A DNA stretch of 40,684 bases, taken from the NCBI GenBank assembly GCA_964629825.1, contig CAZVUW010000018.1, positions 1-40,684 on the forward strand. The letters run 5' to 3'. The position numbers and the translations under genes are program-made. Positions 33,825 to 40,684 of the stretch are shown here, piece after piece. Position 1 is the first letter of the stretch; every line of letters starts with the position of its first letter. This DNA comes from CAZVUW01 sp964629825. Its GTDB lineage: Bacteria; Actinomycetota; Nitriliruptoria; Euzebyales; Egibacteraceae. The notes beneath the pieces were generated by a model. It had not been told where the DNA came from, ran no database searches, and was given only the letters and a program-made list of their open reading frames with translations.

Positions 33825-34940
33825 TTGTCCGACCGCATCGCGCCGCCCCGCATCGGCTACAGCGACCACCTGGTCCATCTCCTCGGCCGCTGCGAGGCCG
33901 CAGCCGCCCGGATCGCCGCCGCCGACCCGGACCGCCGGGCACCGCTGGCGCTGGACGCCCGCAGGGAGGCCGCGCGGCGTTCGGTCCGGCTCGACGCCAG
34001 CCCCTTGGAGGACGAGACGGCCGACGAGGTCGATCGGCGCCTGGCGGCCGGCCTGCCGGCGACCGATCACCAGCCGCGGCTCCCGCAGCAGGAGGCGCAG
34101 CAGGGTGGCTGGGCGCAGGCCCTCAAGATCGAGGGGATGCCCACCTCCGACGTGGCCGCGGTCGAGTACGCCAACGCCCTGGCCGCGCACGAGGCGGAGT
34201 CCAGGCTCGCCGCCGATCTCTTCGAGCACCCGATCGAGGTGCTGCGCCAGGCCCACGGCCTGCTGTGCAACGGCCTTGTGTCACCGGAGGTCATCGGCCG
34301 CCCGCGCCGCACGGAGCAGGCGATGCACGACGGCGCCCAGGGCCGCGTGCTCTACGCGGCGCCCGCCCCGGAGCAGCTGCCCGGCCTGCTGGATGGCCTC
34401 GCGGCGTGGCTGGGGGAGGGAAGCGCGACCTTGCCGGCCGTGGTGGTCGCGGGCATCGTCCACGAGCGGCTGCTTCAGTGGCTGCCGTTCGAGGCGGCCA
34501 ACGGCCGCCTCGCCCGGTTGGCCGCCCGACTGGTGCTGCGCGCCCGCGGCGTCGACCCGCAGGGCGTTGCTGTGCCCGAGCGCGGCCTCGCGGCGGACCC
34601 GATCGGCTACTACTCCGAGGTGGCCGCGACCATCCGCCGCCGCCACGACCTGGGGCCGTGGCTGGAGCGCTGGGCGGAGGTCGTCTGCGCCGCGCTCGAG
34701 GAGGCCGCCGATCTGCTCGACCCGGGCCCGCCGCCCGCCCTGCCCGCGCGTTCGCGCGCGCTGATCGAGTCGCTGGCCCCCGGACACGTGCTGACGCTCA
34801 CGGAGCACGCCCGCGACGCCGGCCTGCGCCGCGAGGCCGCGCTGGCGGAGCTGCGGCAGCTCGAGCGCGCGGGCGCTCTGCGCGCGCTGCCAGGCAGTCG
34901 TGGTTTGCGATGGGTGCGAACGGAGCAGATCGGACGCTGA
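33825..34940 (+). CDS. Fic-fold protein with degenerate catalytic motif
   Basis: A 371-residue Fic-family protein: N-terminal segment with a possible inhibitory-helix remnant (ASPLEDETADEV, compare S/TxxxEG), ALAAHEAESRLAADLFEHPIEVLRQAHGLL, the Fic core (VVVAGIVHERLLQWLPFEAANGRLARL) and a C-terminal winged-helix-like part (LTLTEHARDAGLRREAALAELRQLERAGALR). The canonical HPFxxGNGRxxR reads L220-P-F-E-A-A225-N-G-R-L-A-R: the catalytic His is Leu and the first Gly is Ala. Since this His is needed for AMP transfer, the protein is probably not an AMPylator. TTG 33825 directly follows the HAD-IB stop; GGGGGTG in the upstream gene's end is the likely ribosome site. Confidence 0.8.
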   Translation: MSDRIAPPRIGYSDHLVHLLGRCEAAAARIAAADPDRRAPLALDARREAARRSVRLDASPLEDETADEVDRRLAAGLPATDHQPRLPQQEAQQGGWAQALKIEGMPTSDVAAVEYANALAAHEAESRLAADLFEHPIEVLRQAHGLLCNGLVSPEVIGRPRRTEQAMHDGAQGRVLYAAPAPEQLPGLLDGLAAWLGEGSATLPAVVVAGIVHERLLQWLPFEAANGRLARLAARLVLRARGVDPQGVAVPERGLAADPIGYYSEVAATIRRRHDLGPWLERWAEVVCAALEEAADLLDPGPPPALPARSRALIESLAPGHVLTLTEHARDAGLRREAALAELRQLERAGALRALPGSRGLRWVRTEQIGR

Positions 34941-34953
34941 CCGCACGGGCGAT

Positions 34954-34968
34954 CCCCCGCTGCGGGGG
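34954..34968 (+). terminator. Hairpin after the Fic-like gene
   Basis: CCCCCG (34954-34959) and CGGGGG (34963-34968) pair around a CTG loop, 14 bases after the stop, followed by TTGT. A short GC-only stem typical of actinobacterial terminators. Confidence 0.5.
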
Positions 34969-34996
34969 TTGTACGGAAGGGCAGGCTTAGGGCTTT

Positions 34997-35067
34997 TGCA
35001 TCCCGGCGAGGATGCACCCCGCAGCCTCTTACAGCGGTAGGACTGCGCTGCTGGGCCGCCCAGCGGC
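34997..35067 (+). promoter_or_regulatory. Leader hairpins upstream of the small lipoprotein gene
   Basis: Two stems: TGCATCC (34997-35003) with GGATGCA (35010-35016), and GCTGCTGGG (35047-35055) with CCCAGCGGC (35059-35067, one G-T pair). The second ends 16 bases before the ribosome site TTGGAGG (35084-35090). They could stabilise the message or control translation. No known riboswitch recognised. Confidence 0.35.
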
Positions 35068-35095
35068 CGCAACGCAAGACGACTTGGAGGATCAC

Positions 35096-35290
35096 ATGAA
35101 GCTCCAGAAGAAGCTCATCTCGCTGCTCGCCGCCGGCCTGCTCGTGTTCGGAGTCGCGGCCTGCGAGGGTGGCACCAGCGACGACGACACCGGCACCACC
35201 GACACGACCACCGAGGACACCGGTACCGACACCGGGACGGACATCACGCCCACCGACGCCGCCACCCCCACCGAGGAGGCGAGCGAGTAG
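35096..35290 (+). CDS. Small Asp/Thr-rich lipoprotein (64 aa)
   Basis: MKLQKKLISLLAAGLLVFGVAAC is a classical lipoprotein signal with the acylated Cys at residue 23 (VAAC). The mature part is about 40 residues of Asp, Thr, Gly and Glu (EGGTSDDDTGTTDTTTEDTGTD), without hydrophobic core, hence probably an unstructured acidic tail. TTGGAGG lies 5 bases before ATG 35096. The gene stands alone between a hairpin-rich leader and a strong terminator. No family recognised; a metal-binding or cell-wall spacer role is speculation. Confidence 0.7.
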   Translation: MKLQKKLISLLAAGLLVFGVAACEGGTSDDDTGTTDTTTEDTGTDTGTDITPTDAATPTEEASE

Positions 35291-35307
35291 CTCGCAACGC
35301 AGCATTC

Positions 35308-35337
35308 GACGGCCGCGCCCTCCGGGGCGCGGCCGTC
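35308..35337. terminator. Strong bidirectional terminator
   Basis: GACGGCCGCGCCC (35308-35320) pairs with GGGCGCGGCCGTC (35325-35337) in a 13-bp perfect stem with a TCCG loop, followed by TTGCTGTT. It separates the lipoprotein gene from the convergent NrtR-like gene. Confidence 0.8.
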
Positions 35338-35344
35338 TTGCTGT

Positions 35345-36025
35345 TCAGACCACGACGTCGTCGAGCAGCACGAGCTTGTGGGTGGCGAACCGGTAGAGCT
35401 GAGCCGGGCGGTGCGAGCCACGCCGCATCCCGGCTGCCTCCACCACCATGCCGAGCGCCAGGACCCGCTTGCGGAAGTTCCGCTTGTCCACCTCGCGGCC
35501 CAGCACCGACTCGTAGACGGCCTGCAGATCGCTCAACGTGAACTCGTCCGGCAGCAAGCCGTAGGCCACGTTCGAGTAGGTGATGCGGGCGCGCAACCGC
35601 TCCACGGCCGCCGCCAGGATCTCGTCGTGGTCGAAGGCCAGCGGCGGGTGGTCATCGACCTTCCACCAGCGGGCCGCACCCGCCAGGGCCGGCCGACCGG
35701 CCGTCAGCGCCAGGTAGCTGACGCTGACCACGCGACCGCGCGGGTCCCGATCGGGCCGGCCGAAGGTGGCGAGCTGCTCCAGGTGCCGCGTCTCGGCCAG
35801 CCCGGCGAAGCTGACCAGGACGTCGCGGGCGGCCGTCTCGAGGTCCTCCGCCACCCGCACCCGCCGTCCCGGCAGCGCCCATGCGCCGGCGAAGGGGCTG
35901 TTCGGCGGCAGCGGGGCGAGGACCACCGACAGCGCGCCGTCGTCGTCCACGCCCGCCACGACCACGTCGATCGCGACGGCTGCGAGGTCATCCCTCGCCG
36001 GCGGCTGCGGCGGCACCTGCGGCAT
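35345..36025 (-). CDS. NrtR-like Nudix-related transcriptional regulator
   Basis: A 226-residue protein with a Nudix-fold N-terminal half (AIDVVVAGVDDDGALSVVLAPL, WALPGRRVRVAEDLETAARDVL) and a C-terminal winged helix (YGLLPDEFTLSDLQAVYESVLGREVDKRNFRKRVLALGMV) typical of NrtR, which senses ADP-ribose and controls NAD metabolism. The Nudix box is degenerate: the REUxEE core reads RDVLVS, so the catalytic Glu pair is lost and hydrolysis is unlikely. ATG 36025 has no ribosome site, but TAGCGT on the minus strand (36035-36040) is 9 bases upstream, suggesting a leaderless message. No NAD-biosynthesis gene lies nearby. Confidence 0.85.
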   Translation of the reverse strand: MPQVPPQPPARDDLAAVAIDVVVAGVDDDGALSVVLAPLPPNSPFAGAWALPGRRVRVAEDLETAARDVLVSFAGLAETRHLEQLATFGRPDRDPRGRVVSVSYLALTAGRPALAGAARWWKVDDHPPLAFDHDEILAAAVERLRARITYSNVAYGLLPDEFTLSDLQAVYESVLGREVDKRNFRKRVLALGMVVEAAGMRRGSHRPAQLYRFATHKLVLLDDVVV

Positions 36026-36068
36026 CGTCTCAGGACGCTACCCCGCAGGGACGCACAGCGGTTGGCTC

Positions 36069-38123
36069 TCAGCCGGCCTGCGCGGCGCGGATGACCTCTA
36101 GCACCTCCGCGCCGTAGCGCTCGAGCTTCACGGTCCCGAAACCGTGGACCGCCAGGAGCTCCTCTGGCGAGCTGGGCCGCCGCTGGGCGATCTCGATCAG
36201 CGTGCGGTCCGTGCAGACCACGAACGCGGGCACCGAGTCACGCCGGGCGCGCTCCAGCCGCCACATCCGCAGCGCCTCGGCGAGCGCGCCGTCCACGCCA
36301 GGGGTGGCCGACAGCCGCGGTCGGCGGGTGCCGCCCCATCGGCCCGCGGGGGCGGCCTCTCCGCTGGGTGCGCCCTCGCCCAGCCCGAGGAGCAGTCGCG
36401 ACGGTCGCCGGTTGGTCGCCTTGCCGCGCGGGCCGACCCTGGTCCGCGCCCAGCTGAGGTGAAGGTGGCGCCGGGCGCGGGTGACACCGACGTAGAAGAG
36501 TCGCCGCTCGTCCTCGACCTCCTCGTCGTCCTTGGCGTGGGAGATGGGCAGCAGGCCCTCTTCGAGGGCCACCAGGAAGACCGCGTCGAACTCCAGCCCC
36601 TTCGCCCGGTGCAGCGTGAGCAGGGTCACCACGCCGCCGGGGTGCGGGCTCTCATGGCCCGCGGCCGCGCGGCGGTCGAGCTCGGCGACGACGTCCCCCA
36701 GCGTCGCCCCTGGCCGCTCGGCCGCCAGGCGGCCGATCAGGGACATGAGCGCGCCGAGGTTGCGCCAGCGCTCCAGCGCGGCCTCGCCGGTCGGCTCGCG
36801 CCGCGGGTGCCAGCCGGCCTGGGACCGCAGCACGCGCTCGGCCTCGGCGGCCGGATCGGCGGGCCGTGCGGGCTGGGTTCCCGGCAGGGCGGTGGGGTCC
36901 TCGGGGCGCTCCTGCCTCGCGGCGGTGCGAAGCAGCGTCAGCGCCTGGGCGATCTCCCGCCGCTCGTAGAAGCCCGGTTCTCCGCGGACCGAGAACGGGA
37001 TCCCGGCCTGGCGCAGGGCGTTCTCGAACGGCTCCGACTGGCTGTTGATGCGGTAGCAGATCGCGATCTCCCCGGCGGGGACGCCCTCCTCGAGCAGGCG
37101 CCGGATGGCGGCGACGACCTCACGCCGCTCGGACTCGTCGTCGGGGTGCTCGCTGAACACCGGCTCGGGTCCAGCGGGGGCGGTCGCCACCAGCTCCTTA
37201 CGCAGGGCGGGGGGTTTGTCCGCCAGGACCCGGTTGGCGAGCGCCAGGATCTGCGGGGTGGAGCGGTAGTTGGTGGTGAGCGCGATGGTCCGCGCGCCCG
37301 GGAAGTGCCGCTTGAAGCCGGTGAGGTAGGCCGGCGAGGCGCCCGTGAACCGGTAGATGGTCTGGTCGTCGTCGCCGACGACGCAGATCTCGTCGCTGTC
37401 GCCCAGCCACGCGCGCAGCAGCGCGAACTGGGCCGGGTTGACGTCCTGGAACTCGTCGACCGTGAAGAAGCGGTAGCGGTCGCGCACGGCCTCGGCGACC
37501 TCGGGCACGTGCTCGATCGCGCTGGTCGTGAGCAGGATCATGTCCTCGTAGTCGATGAGGTTGCCCTCGCTCTTGCTGCGCTCGTAGGTGGCGTACACCT
37601 CGGCCACGCGGTGGGGCGGCAGCGGGGTTCTCCGGCGCGCGGCCGCCTTGGCGTAATCCTCCGGCTTCAGCCGCCGGGCCTTGGCCCATTCGATCTCAGA
37701 GGCCAGATCGGCGGCGTCGGCGCCGACCCGCCGGGCGATCGGCACGAGCAGCCGCAGCTTGGACGGCATCACCTCCGGGAGCGGGCCTTCGCTGATGTGC
37801 CCCCAGAAGTAGCGCAGCTGCGCCCAGGCGGCCGCGTGGAAGGTCGCTGCGCGCACCCGCCCAGGCAGCCCGAGGACGGCCAGCCGCTCGGCCAGCTCGC
37901 CGGCGGCGCGCTCGGTGAAGGTCACCGCCAGGATCTGGTCGGGCCGCGCGACGCCCTTGGCGACCTGGTTGGCGATGCGGTGTGTGATGGTCCTGGTCTT
38001 GCCGGTTCCGGCGCCGGCCAGGATGACGACCGGTCCGGTCACCGCCTCGGCCGCCTCGCGCTGAGAGGGGTTCAGCCCGTCCAGCAGGCCGGCGGACCAG
38101 TCGTCGGGGTGGGCGGAGCTCAT
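36069..38123 (-). CDS. uvrD2: UvrD2-type superfamily 1 DNA helicase with HRDC domain
   Basis: A 684-residue UvrD/Rep helicase. Motif I AGAGTGKTRTITHRI, Ia TFTERAAGELAERL, II VDEFQDVNPAQ, III VVGDDDQTIYRFTGA, IV LTTNYRSTPQIL, V TLHRAKGLEFDAVF and VI YVGVTRARRHL are present. The C-terminal 75 residues form an HRDC domain (FVVCTDRTLIEIAQRRPSSPEELLAVHGFGTVKLERYG), as in mycobacterial UvrD2. The four-Cys linker of mycobacterial UvrD2 is missing; the linker is Pro/Gly rich. It should unwind DNA 3' to 5' in repair. ATG 38123 is chosen, with TACCAT (minus, 38132-38137) 8 bases upstream giving a probable leaderless message. Confidence 0.92.
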   Translation of the reverse strand: MSSAHPDDWSAGLLDGLNPSQREAAEAVTGPVVILAGAGTGKTRTITHRIANQVAKGVARPDQILAVTFTERAAGELAERLAVLGLPGRVRAATFHAAAWAQLRYFWGHISEGPLPEVMPSKLRLLVPIARRVGADAADLASEIEWAKARRLKPEDYAKAAARRRTPLPPHRVAEVYATYERSKSEGNLIDYEDMILLTTSAIEHVPEVAEAVRDRYRFFTVDEFQDVNPAQFALLRAWLGDSDEICVVGDDDQTIYRFTGASPAYLTGFKRHFPGARTIALTTNYRSTPQILALANRVLADKPPALRKELVATAPAGPEPVFSEHPDDESERREVVAAIRRLLEEGVPAGEIAICYRINSQSEPFENALRQAGIPFSVRGEPGFYERREIAQALTLLRTAARQERPEDPTALPGTQPARPADPAAEAERVLRSQAGWHPRREPTGEAALERWRNLGALMSLIGRLAAERPGATLGDVVAELDRRAAAGHESPHPGGVVTLLTLHRAKGLEFDAVFLVALEEGLLPISHAKDDEEVEDERRLFYVGVTRARRHLHLSWARTRVGPRGKATNRRPSRLLLGLGEGAPSGEAAPAGRWGGTRRPRLSATPGVDGALAEALRMWRLERARRDSVPAFVVCTDRTLIEIAQRRPSSPEELLAVHGFGTVKLERYGAEVLEVIRAAQAG

Positions 38124-38253
38124 TGAGGGCGATGGTAGCCGGGGGGTGTGCCCGCCGATCCCGCGCTCCCCAGCCGTGCCGCCCGCCGCCCGCTGTCGCA
38201 CAAGCTCTCCGCGACTTCGCAGATCTCCACGCCTTGGCGCCTGCCTCGGAGGC

Positions 38254-38733
38254 TTACTGGCGGTGCAACGTGGCGGCCAGGTGGTGGATGAGCGGGTGGC
38301 CCACGGCCGCCATCGCCATGCGGTAGTCGAGCCGGTCGCCGTCGATGGTGATCGTCCGCCGCGTGGCATCGATCGGCTTGGCGGTCGGCGTGGTCGCGAT
38401 GCTCGCCGAGTGCAGCTCCAGGGTCGTCCGCGCTTCCTCGGTCGAGACCGTGCCGAGGAGCAGCTCCGTGGCTCCGAAGGGATGGGCGATGACCGCTTCC
38501 AGACCGTCGGGGGTGAGGCGCCAGTAGCCGGTCTCGGTGTGCAGGGGCGACCCGTCCTCCAGGCTCCAGGTGCGGTGCGTCACGTGCAGGAACAGCTTGG
38601 GCGTGGCCGCGACCGTCAGCTCCTCGCGATAGTCGAAGGCCTCGATCGAGGGGTATTCGCCGCGGCCCTCACCGCGCCAGGTGCCGACCCAGACGGCCAG
38701 CGGGGCGAGGTCGGGATGCAGGTCCGGTGCCAT
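38254..38733 (-). CDS. Nitrobindin (heme-binding beta-barrel)
   Basis: 159 residues of the nitrobindin/THAP4 C-terminal fold. The opening loop VGTWRGEGRGEYPSIEAFDYREEL matches the GxWxGxGxGxYP signature, and MAAVGHPLIHHLAATLHR at the C-terminus holds the His expected to bind heme iron. Family members bind ferric heme and NO and may isomerise peroxynitrite. GGAGAGG lies 5 bases before ATG 38733, and the start overlaps the upstream stop by one base (TGATG), so it is coupled to the YyaL-like gene. Confidence 0.87.
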   Translation of the reverse strand: MAPDLHPDLAPLAVWVGTWRGEGRGEYPSIEAFDYREELTVAATPKLFLHVTHRTWSLEDGSPLHTETGYWRLTPDGLEAVIAHPFGATELLLGTVSTEEARTTLELHSASIATTPTAKPIDATRRTITIDGDRLDYRMAMAAVGHPLIHHLAATLHRQ

Positions 38734-40684
38734 CACAACCTCTCCAGCTGCTCGCGCAGCGCGTCGGGTTCGGTCACGGGCTGATCGCACGCGAACGCGC
38801 GGCAGACATACGCGGTGGGCAGCCCGTCGCGTCGTTCGCGACCGGCCAGCAGGGGCACCTCGTCGCCGGAGCCGACGGCCAGCACCGCGGCAGGACGCCA
38901 GCGCTCGCGGTAGACGTCCACGAGCGCGGCGGCCTCAGCCCGGTCGCCGGCGACGATGGCCACCTCGATCGGACCGCCGAGGGCGCGCTCCGCGGCGCGC
39001 AGCAGCTCACCGTAGGCCGTCGGGGCCTGCACCGCGCGCGGTGCGAAGCGGCCGAGGGTGGCGTCGGCGACCTCGGCGTGATGCGGTTCGCCGGTCAGGG
39101 CGAGCAGGCGCAGATGGACGTCGGCCATGACGCTGGCACCCGAGGGCTGGGCGTTGTCCCACAGGTCCTTGGGCCGCGTCAGCAGCTCCTCGGCGTTGTG
39201 AGCAGTGGCGTACCAGGCCCCGGTGAAGCGCCCGTCGGAGTCGCGCTCGGCAAAGCGCTGATCCGCCTCGCTGGCAAGCTCCCGCGCCCAGCCGAACCAG
39301 GCCGCGTCGCCGTCGGCCTCGTAGAGGGCGAGCAGACCCTGCGCCAGGAAGCTCACATCCTCCAGGAAGGCGGGGACGCTCGCGCCGTGACCATCGCGCC
39401 AGGTGTGCTGGAGGGCGCCGTCGATCACCAGGTTGTCGCGCAGGAACGCCGCGGTGCGCGCGGCCTCGGCGATCCAGCCGGGCTCGCCTAGCAGCGCGCC
39501 GGCCTCGGCCAGGGCGCCGATCGCCAGCCCGTTCCAGGAGGTCAGGACCTTGTCGTCGAGGGCGGGGTGGATGCGCTGCTCGCGCCGCTCCCGCAGCGCC
39601 GCGCGCACCCGCTGCCAGCGCTGAGCCCAGGCCTGGTCGTCCTCGCGGCGGCCGACCGGCTCGTGGAGGATGTTGCTGCCCTCCCAGTTGCCCTCCGTGC
39701 GGGCCCCCAGGAAGTCGAGCCACCCGTCCGGCTCCTCACCGGTGGCGGCGATGACCTCGCGCAGCTCGTCGGCGCTCCAGACGAAGAAGCGCCCCTCCTC
39801 GCCCTCGCTGTCGGCGTCGGTGGAGGAGTAGAAGCCCCCGTCGGGGTGGCGGAGGTCGCGCAGCAGGTAGGCGGCGACCTCCTCGGCCACGCGCCGGAAG
39901 CGCCGCCGCAGCGTGTCGGCCGAGACGGTGACGGCGGCATGGGCGTACGCGCGCAGGAGCAGGGCGTTGTCGTACAGCATCTTCTCGAAGTGCGGCACGA
40001 GCCATTGCGCGTCCGTCGAGTAGCGGGCGAAGCCGCCACCGACGTGGTCGTAGATGCCACCCCTGGCCATCGCGTCGAGCGAGTGAGCAGCCGCGTCCAC
40101 GGCACCGGTGTCACCGGTGCGGACGTGGTGGGCGAGCAGGAAGTCGATCGTCATGGCCTGCGGGAACTTGGGCGCCTGCCCGAAACCGCCGAGGTGGCTG
40201 TCCCACTGCTGGAGGGTGCGGCGGGCCGCCTCGGCGACGTGCTCGGGGGTCATCGGGACGGCGTCGATGCCGAGGTCCTGGCTCGCGCGCAGATGCTCGG
40301 CCAGCTTGTCGCTGGACTCGAGCACCTCGGCGCGTCGCTCCTGCCAGGCGTTGAGCACGGCATCGAGGACGCGCAGGAAGCCGGGCATGCCGAGCCGGTC
40401 CTCCCGCGGCCAGTAGGTCCCCCCGAAGAACGGGCGACCGTCCGGGGTGGTGAACACCGACATCGGCCAGCCGCCCTGGCCGGTCAGCGCCTGGACGGCG
40501 CCCATGTACACGGCGTCCACGTCGGGCCGCTCCTCGCGGTCGACCTTGACCGAGATGAAGTGGCGGTTGAGGACCTCGGCGACCTCCGGGTCCTCGAAGG
40601 ACTCGTGCGCCATGACGTGGCACCAGTGACAGGAGGCATAGCCGACCGACAGGAAGATCGGCTTGTCCTGCTCACGGGCGGCGG
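38733..40684 (-). CDS. YyaL/DUF255 thioredoxin-like protein, N-terminus beyond the window
   Basis: About 650 residues are visible on the minus strand; the start lies right of 40684. The N-terminal part is thioredoxin-like (PIFLSVGYASCHWCHVMAHESFEDPEVAEVLNRHFISVKVDREERPDVDAVYM) with a CxxC of CHWC, followed by GGWPMSVFTTPDGRPFFGGTYWP and a six-hairpin (alpha/alpha) barrel with HVGGGFARYSTDAQWLVPHFEKMLYDNA and LTSWNGLAIGALAEAG. This matches the YyaL/spermatogenesis-associated-protein-20 family. Biochemical role is unclear; a redox or glycan-related function has been suggested. It is followed by nitrobindin with a one-base overlap. Confidence 0.92.
   Translation of the reverse strand, partial: AAREQDKPIFLSVGYASCHWCHVMAHESFEDPEVAEVLNRHFISVKVDREERPDVDAVYMGAVQALTGQGGWPMSVFTTPDGRPFFGGTYWPREDRLGMPGFLRVLDAVLNAWQERRAEVLESSDKLAEHLRASQDLGIDAVPMTPEHVAEAARRTLQQWDSHLGGFGQAPKFPQAMTIDFLLAHHVRTGDTGAVDAAAHSLDAMARGGIYDHVGGGFARYSTDAQWLVPHFEKMLYDNALLLRAYAHAAVTVSADTLRRRFRRVAEEVAAYLLRDLRHPDGGFYSSTDADSEGEEGRFFVWSADELREVIAATGEEPDGWLDFLGARTEGNWEGSNILHEPVGRREDDQAWAQRWQRVRAALRERREQRIHPALDDKVLTSWNGLAIGALAEAGALLGEPGWIAEAARTAAFLRDNLVIDGALQHTWRDGHGASVPAFLEDVSFLAQGLLALYEADGDAAWFGWARELASEADQRFAERDSDGRFTGAWYATAHNAEELLTRPKDLWDNAQPSGASVMADVHLRLLALTGEPHHAEVADATLGRFAPRAVQAPTAYGELLRAAERALGGPIEVAIVAGDRAEAAALVDVYRERWRPAAVLAVGSGDEVPLLAGRERRDGLPTAYVCRAFACDQPVTEPDALREQLERL

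Overview
The window is high-GC DNA (about 70%) from the chromosome of an actinobacterium. The evidence is an OMT / ECF sigma / anti-sigma / HtrA / TatB block arranged as around mycobacterial sigE, plus ClpS-DUF2017, a UvrD2-type helicase with an HRDC domain, an Mrp without a CxxC motif, many GTG/TTG starts and several apparently leaderless genes. The added RseB-like gene, the PilB-type ATPase and the PxKF-tailed nuclease suggest a deep-branching lineage, but the species cannot be fixed from sequence alone. I see no insertion sequence, phage, CRISPR, rRNA or tRNA; this is core-like chromosome.

Layout. 1-1065 (minus): an EVE-domain protein cut by the window edge and an O-methyltransferase. 1162-5996 (plus): envelope-stress unit sigE-rseA-rseB-htrA-tatB, then a PAP2 phosphatase. 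6039-7227: a luciferase-like oxidoreductase and a convergent PspC protein. 7396-10446: a large secreted nuclease closed by a 16-bp hairpin. 10505-14257 (minus): dolichol-phosphate-mannose-synthase-like glycosyltransferase, Mrp, PilB-like ATPase. 14378-17892: an LppM-like lipoprotein, an unusual PNPOx-like fusion, an alpha/beta hydrolase lacking its serine, Nudix, and a 43-residue membrane protein. 17952-20670 (plus): acyl-CoA dehydrogenase, PHP phosphoesterase, FHA-LuxR regulator. 20713-22139 (minus): a small protein and an SDR epimerase.

22140-22558 has no gene but holds what looks like a multibranched structured RNA, with its own promoter, in front of marC. 23193-24404 (minus): an NDH-2-like dehydrogenase with two palindromes of Rex/Crp type over its promoter. 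24614-26563 (plus): tightly overlapping parA-like, 18-codon ORF, zinc-ribbon and inositol-monophosphatase genes. 26605-30557: DEAD-box helicase, small protein, TetR, DUF2017, ClpS. 30622-35290: PIG-L deacetylase, acidic Trp-rich protein, FxsA, HAD-IB phosphatase, a Fic-fold protein without its catalytic His, and a tiny lipoprotein. 35345-40684 (minus): NrtR-like regulator, UvrD2, nitrobindin, and a YyaL/DUF255 protein running off the right edge.

The strongest candidate for something undescribed is the RNA at about 22241-22492. The degenerate Fic protein, the RseB-like gene in an actinobacterial sigE operon, the serine-less hydrolase and the Rex-type operators follow.
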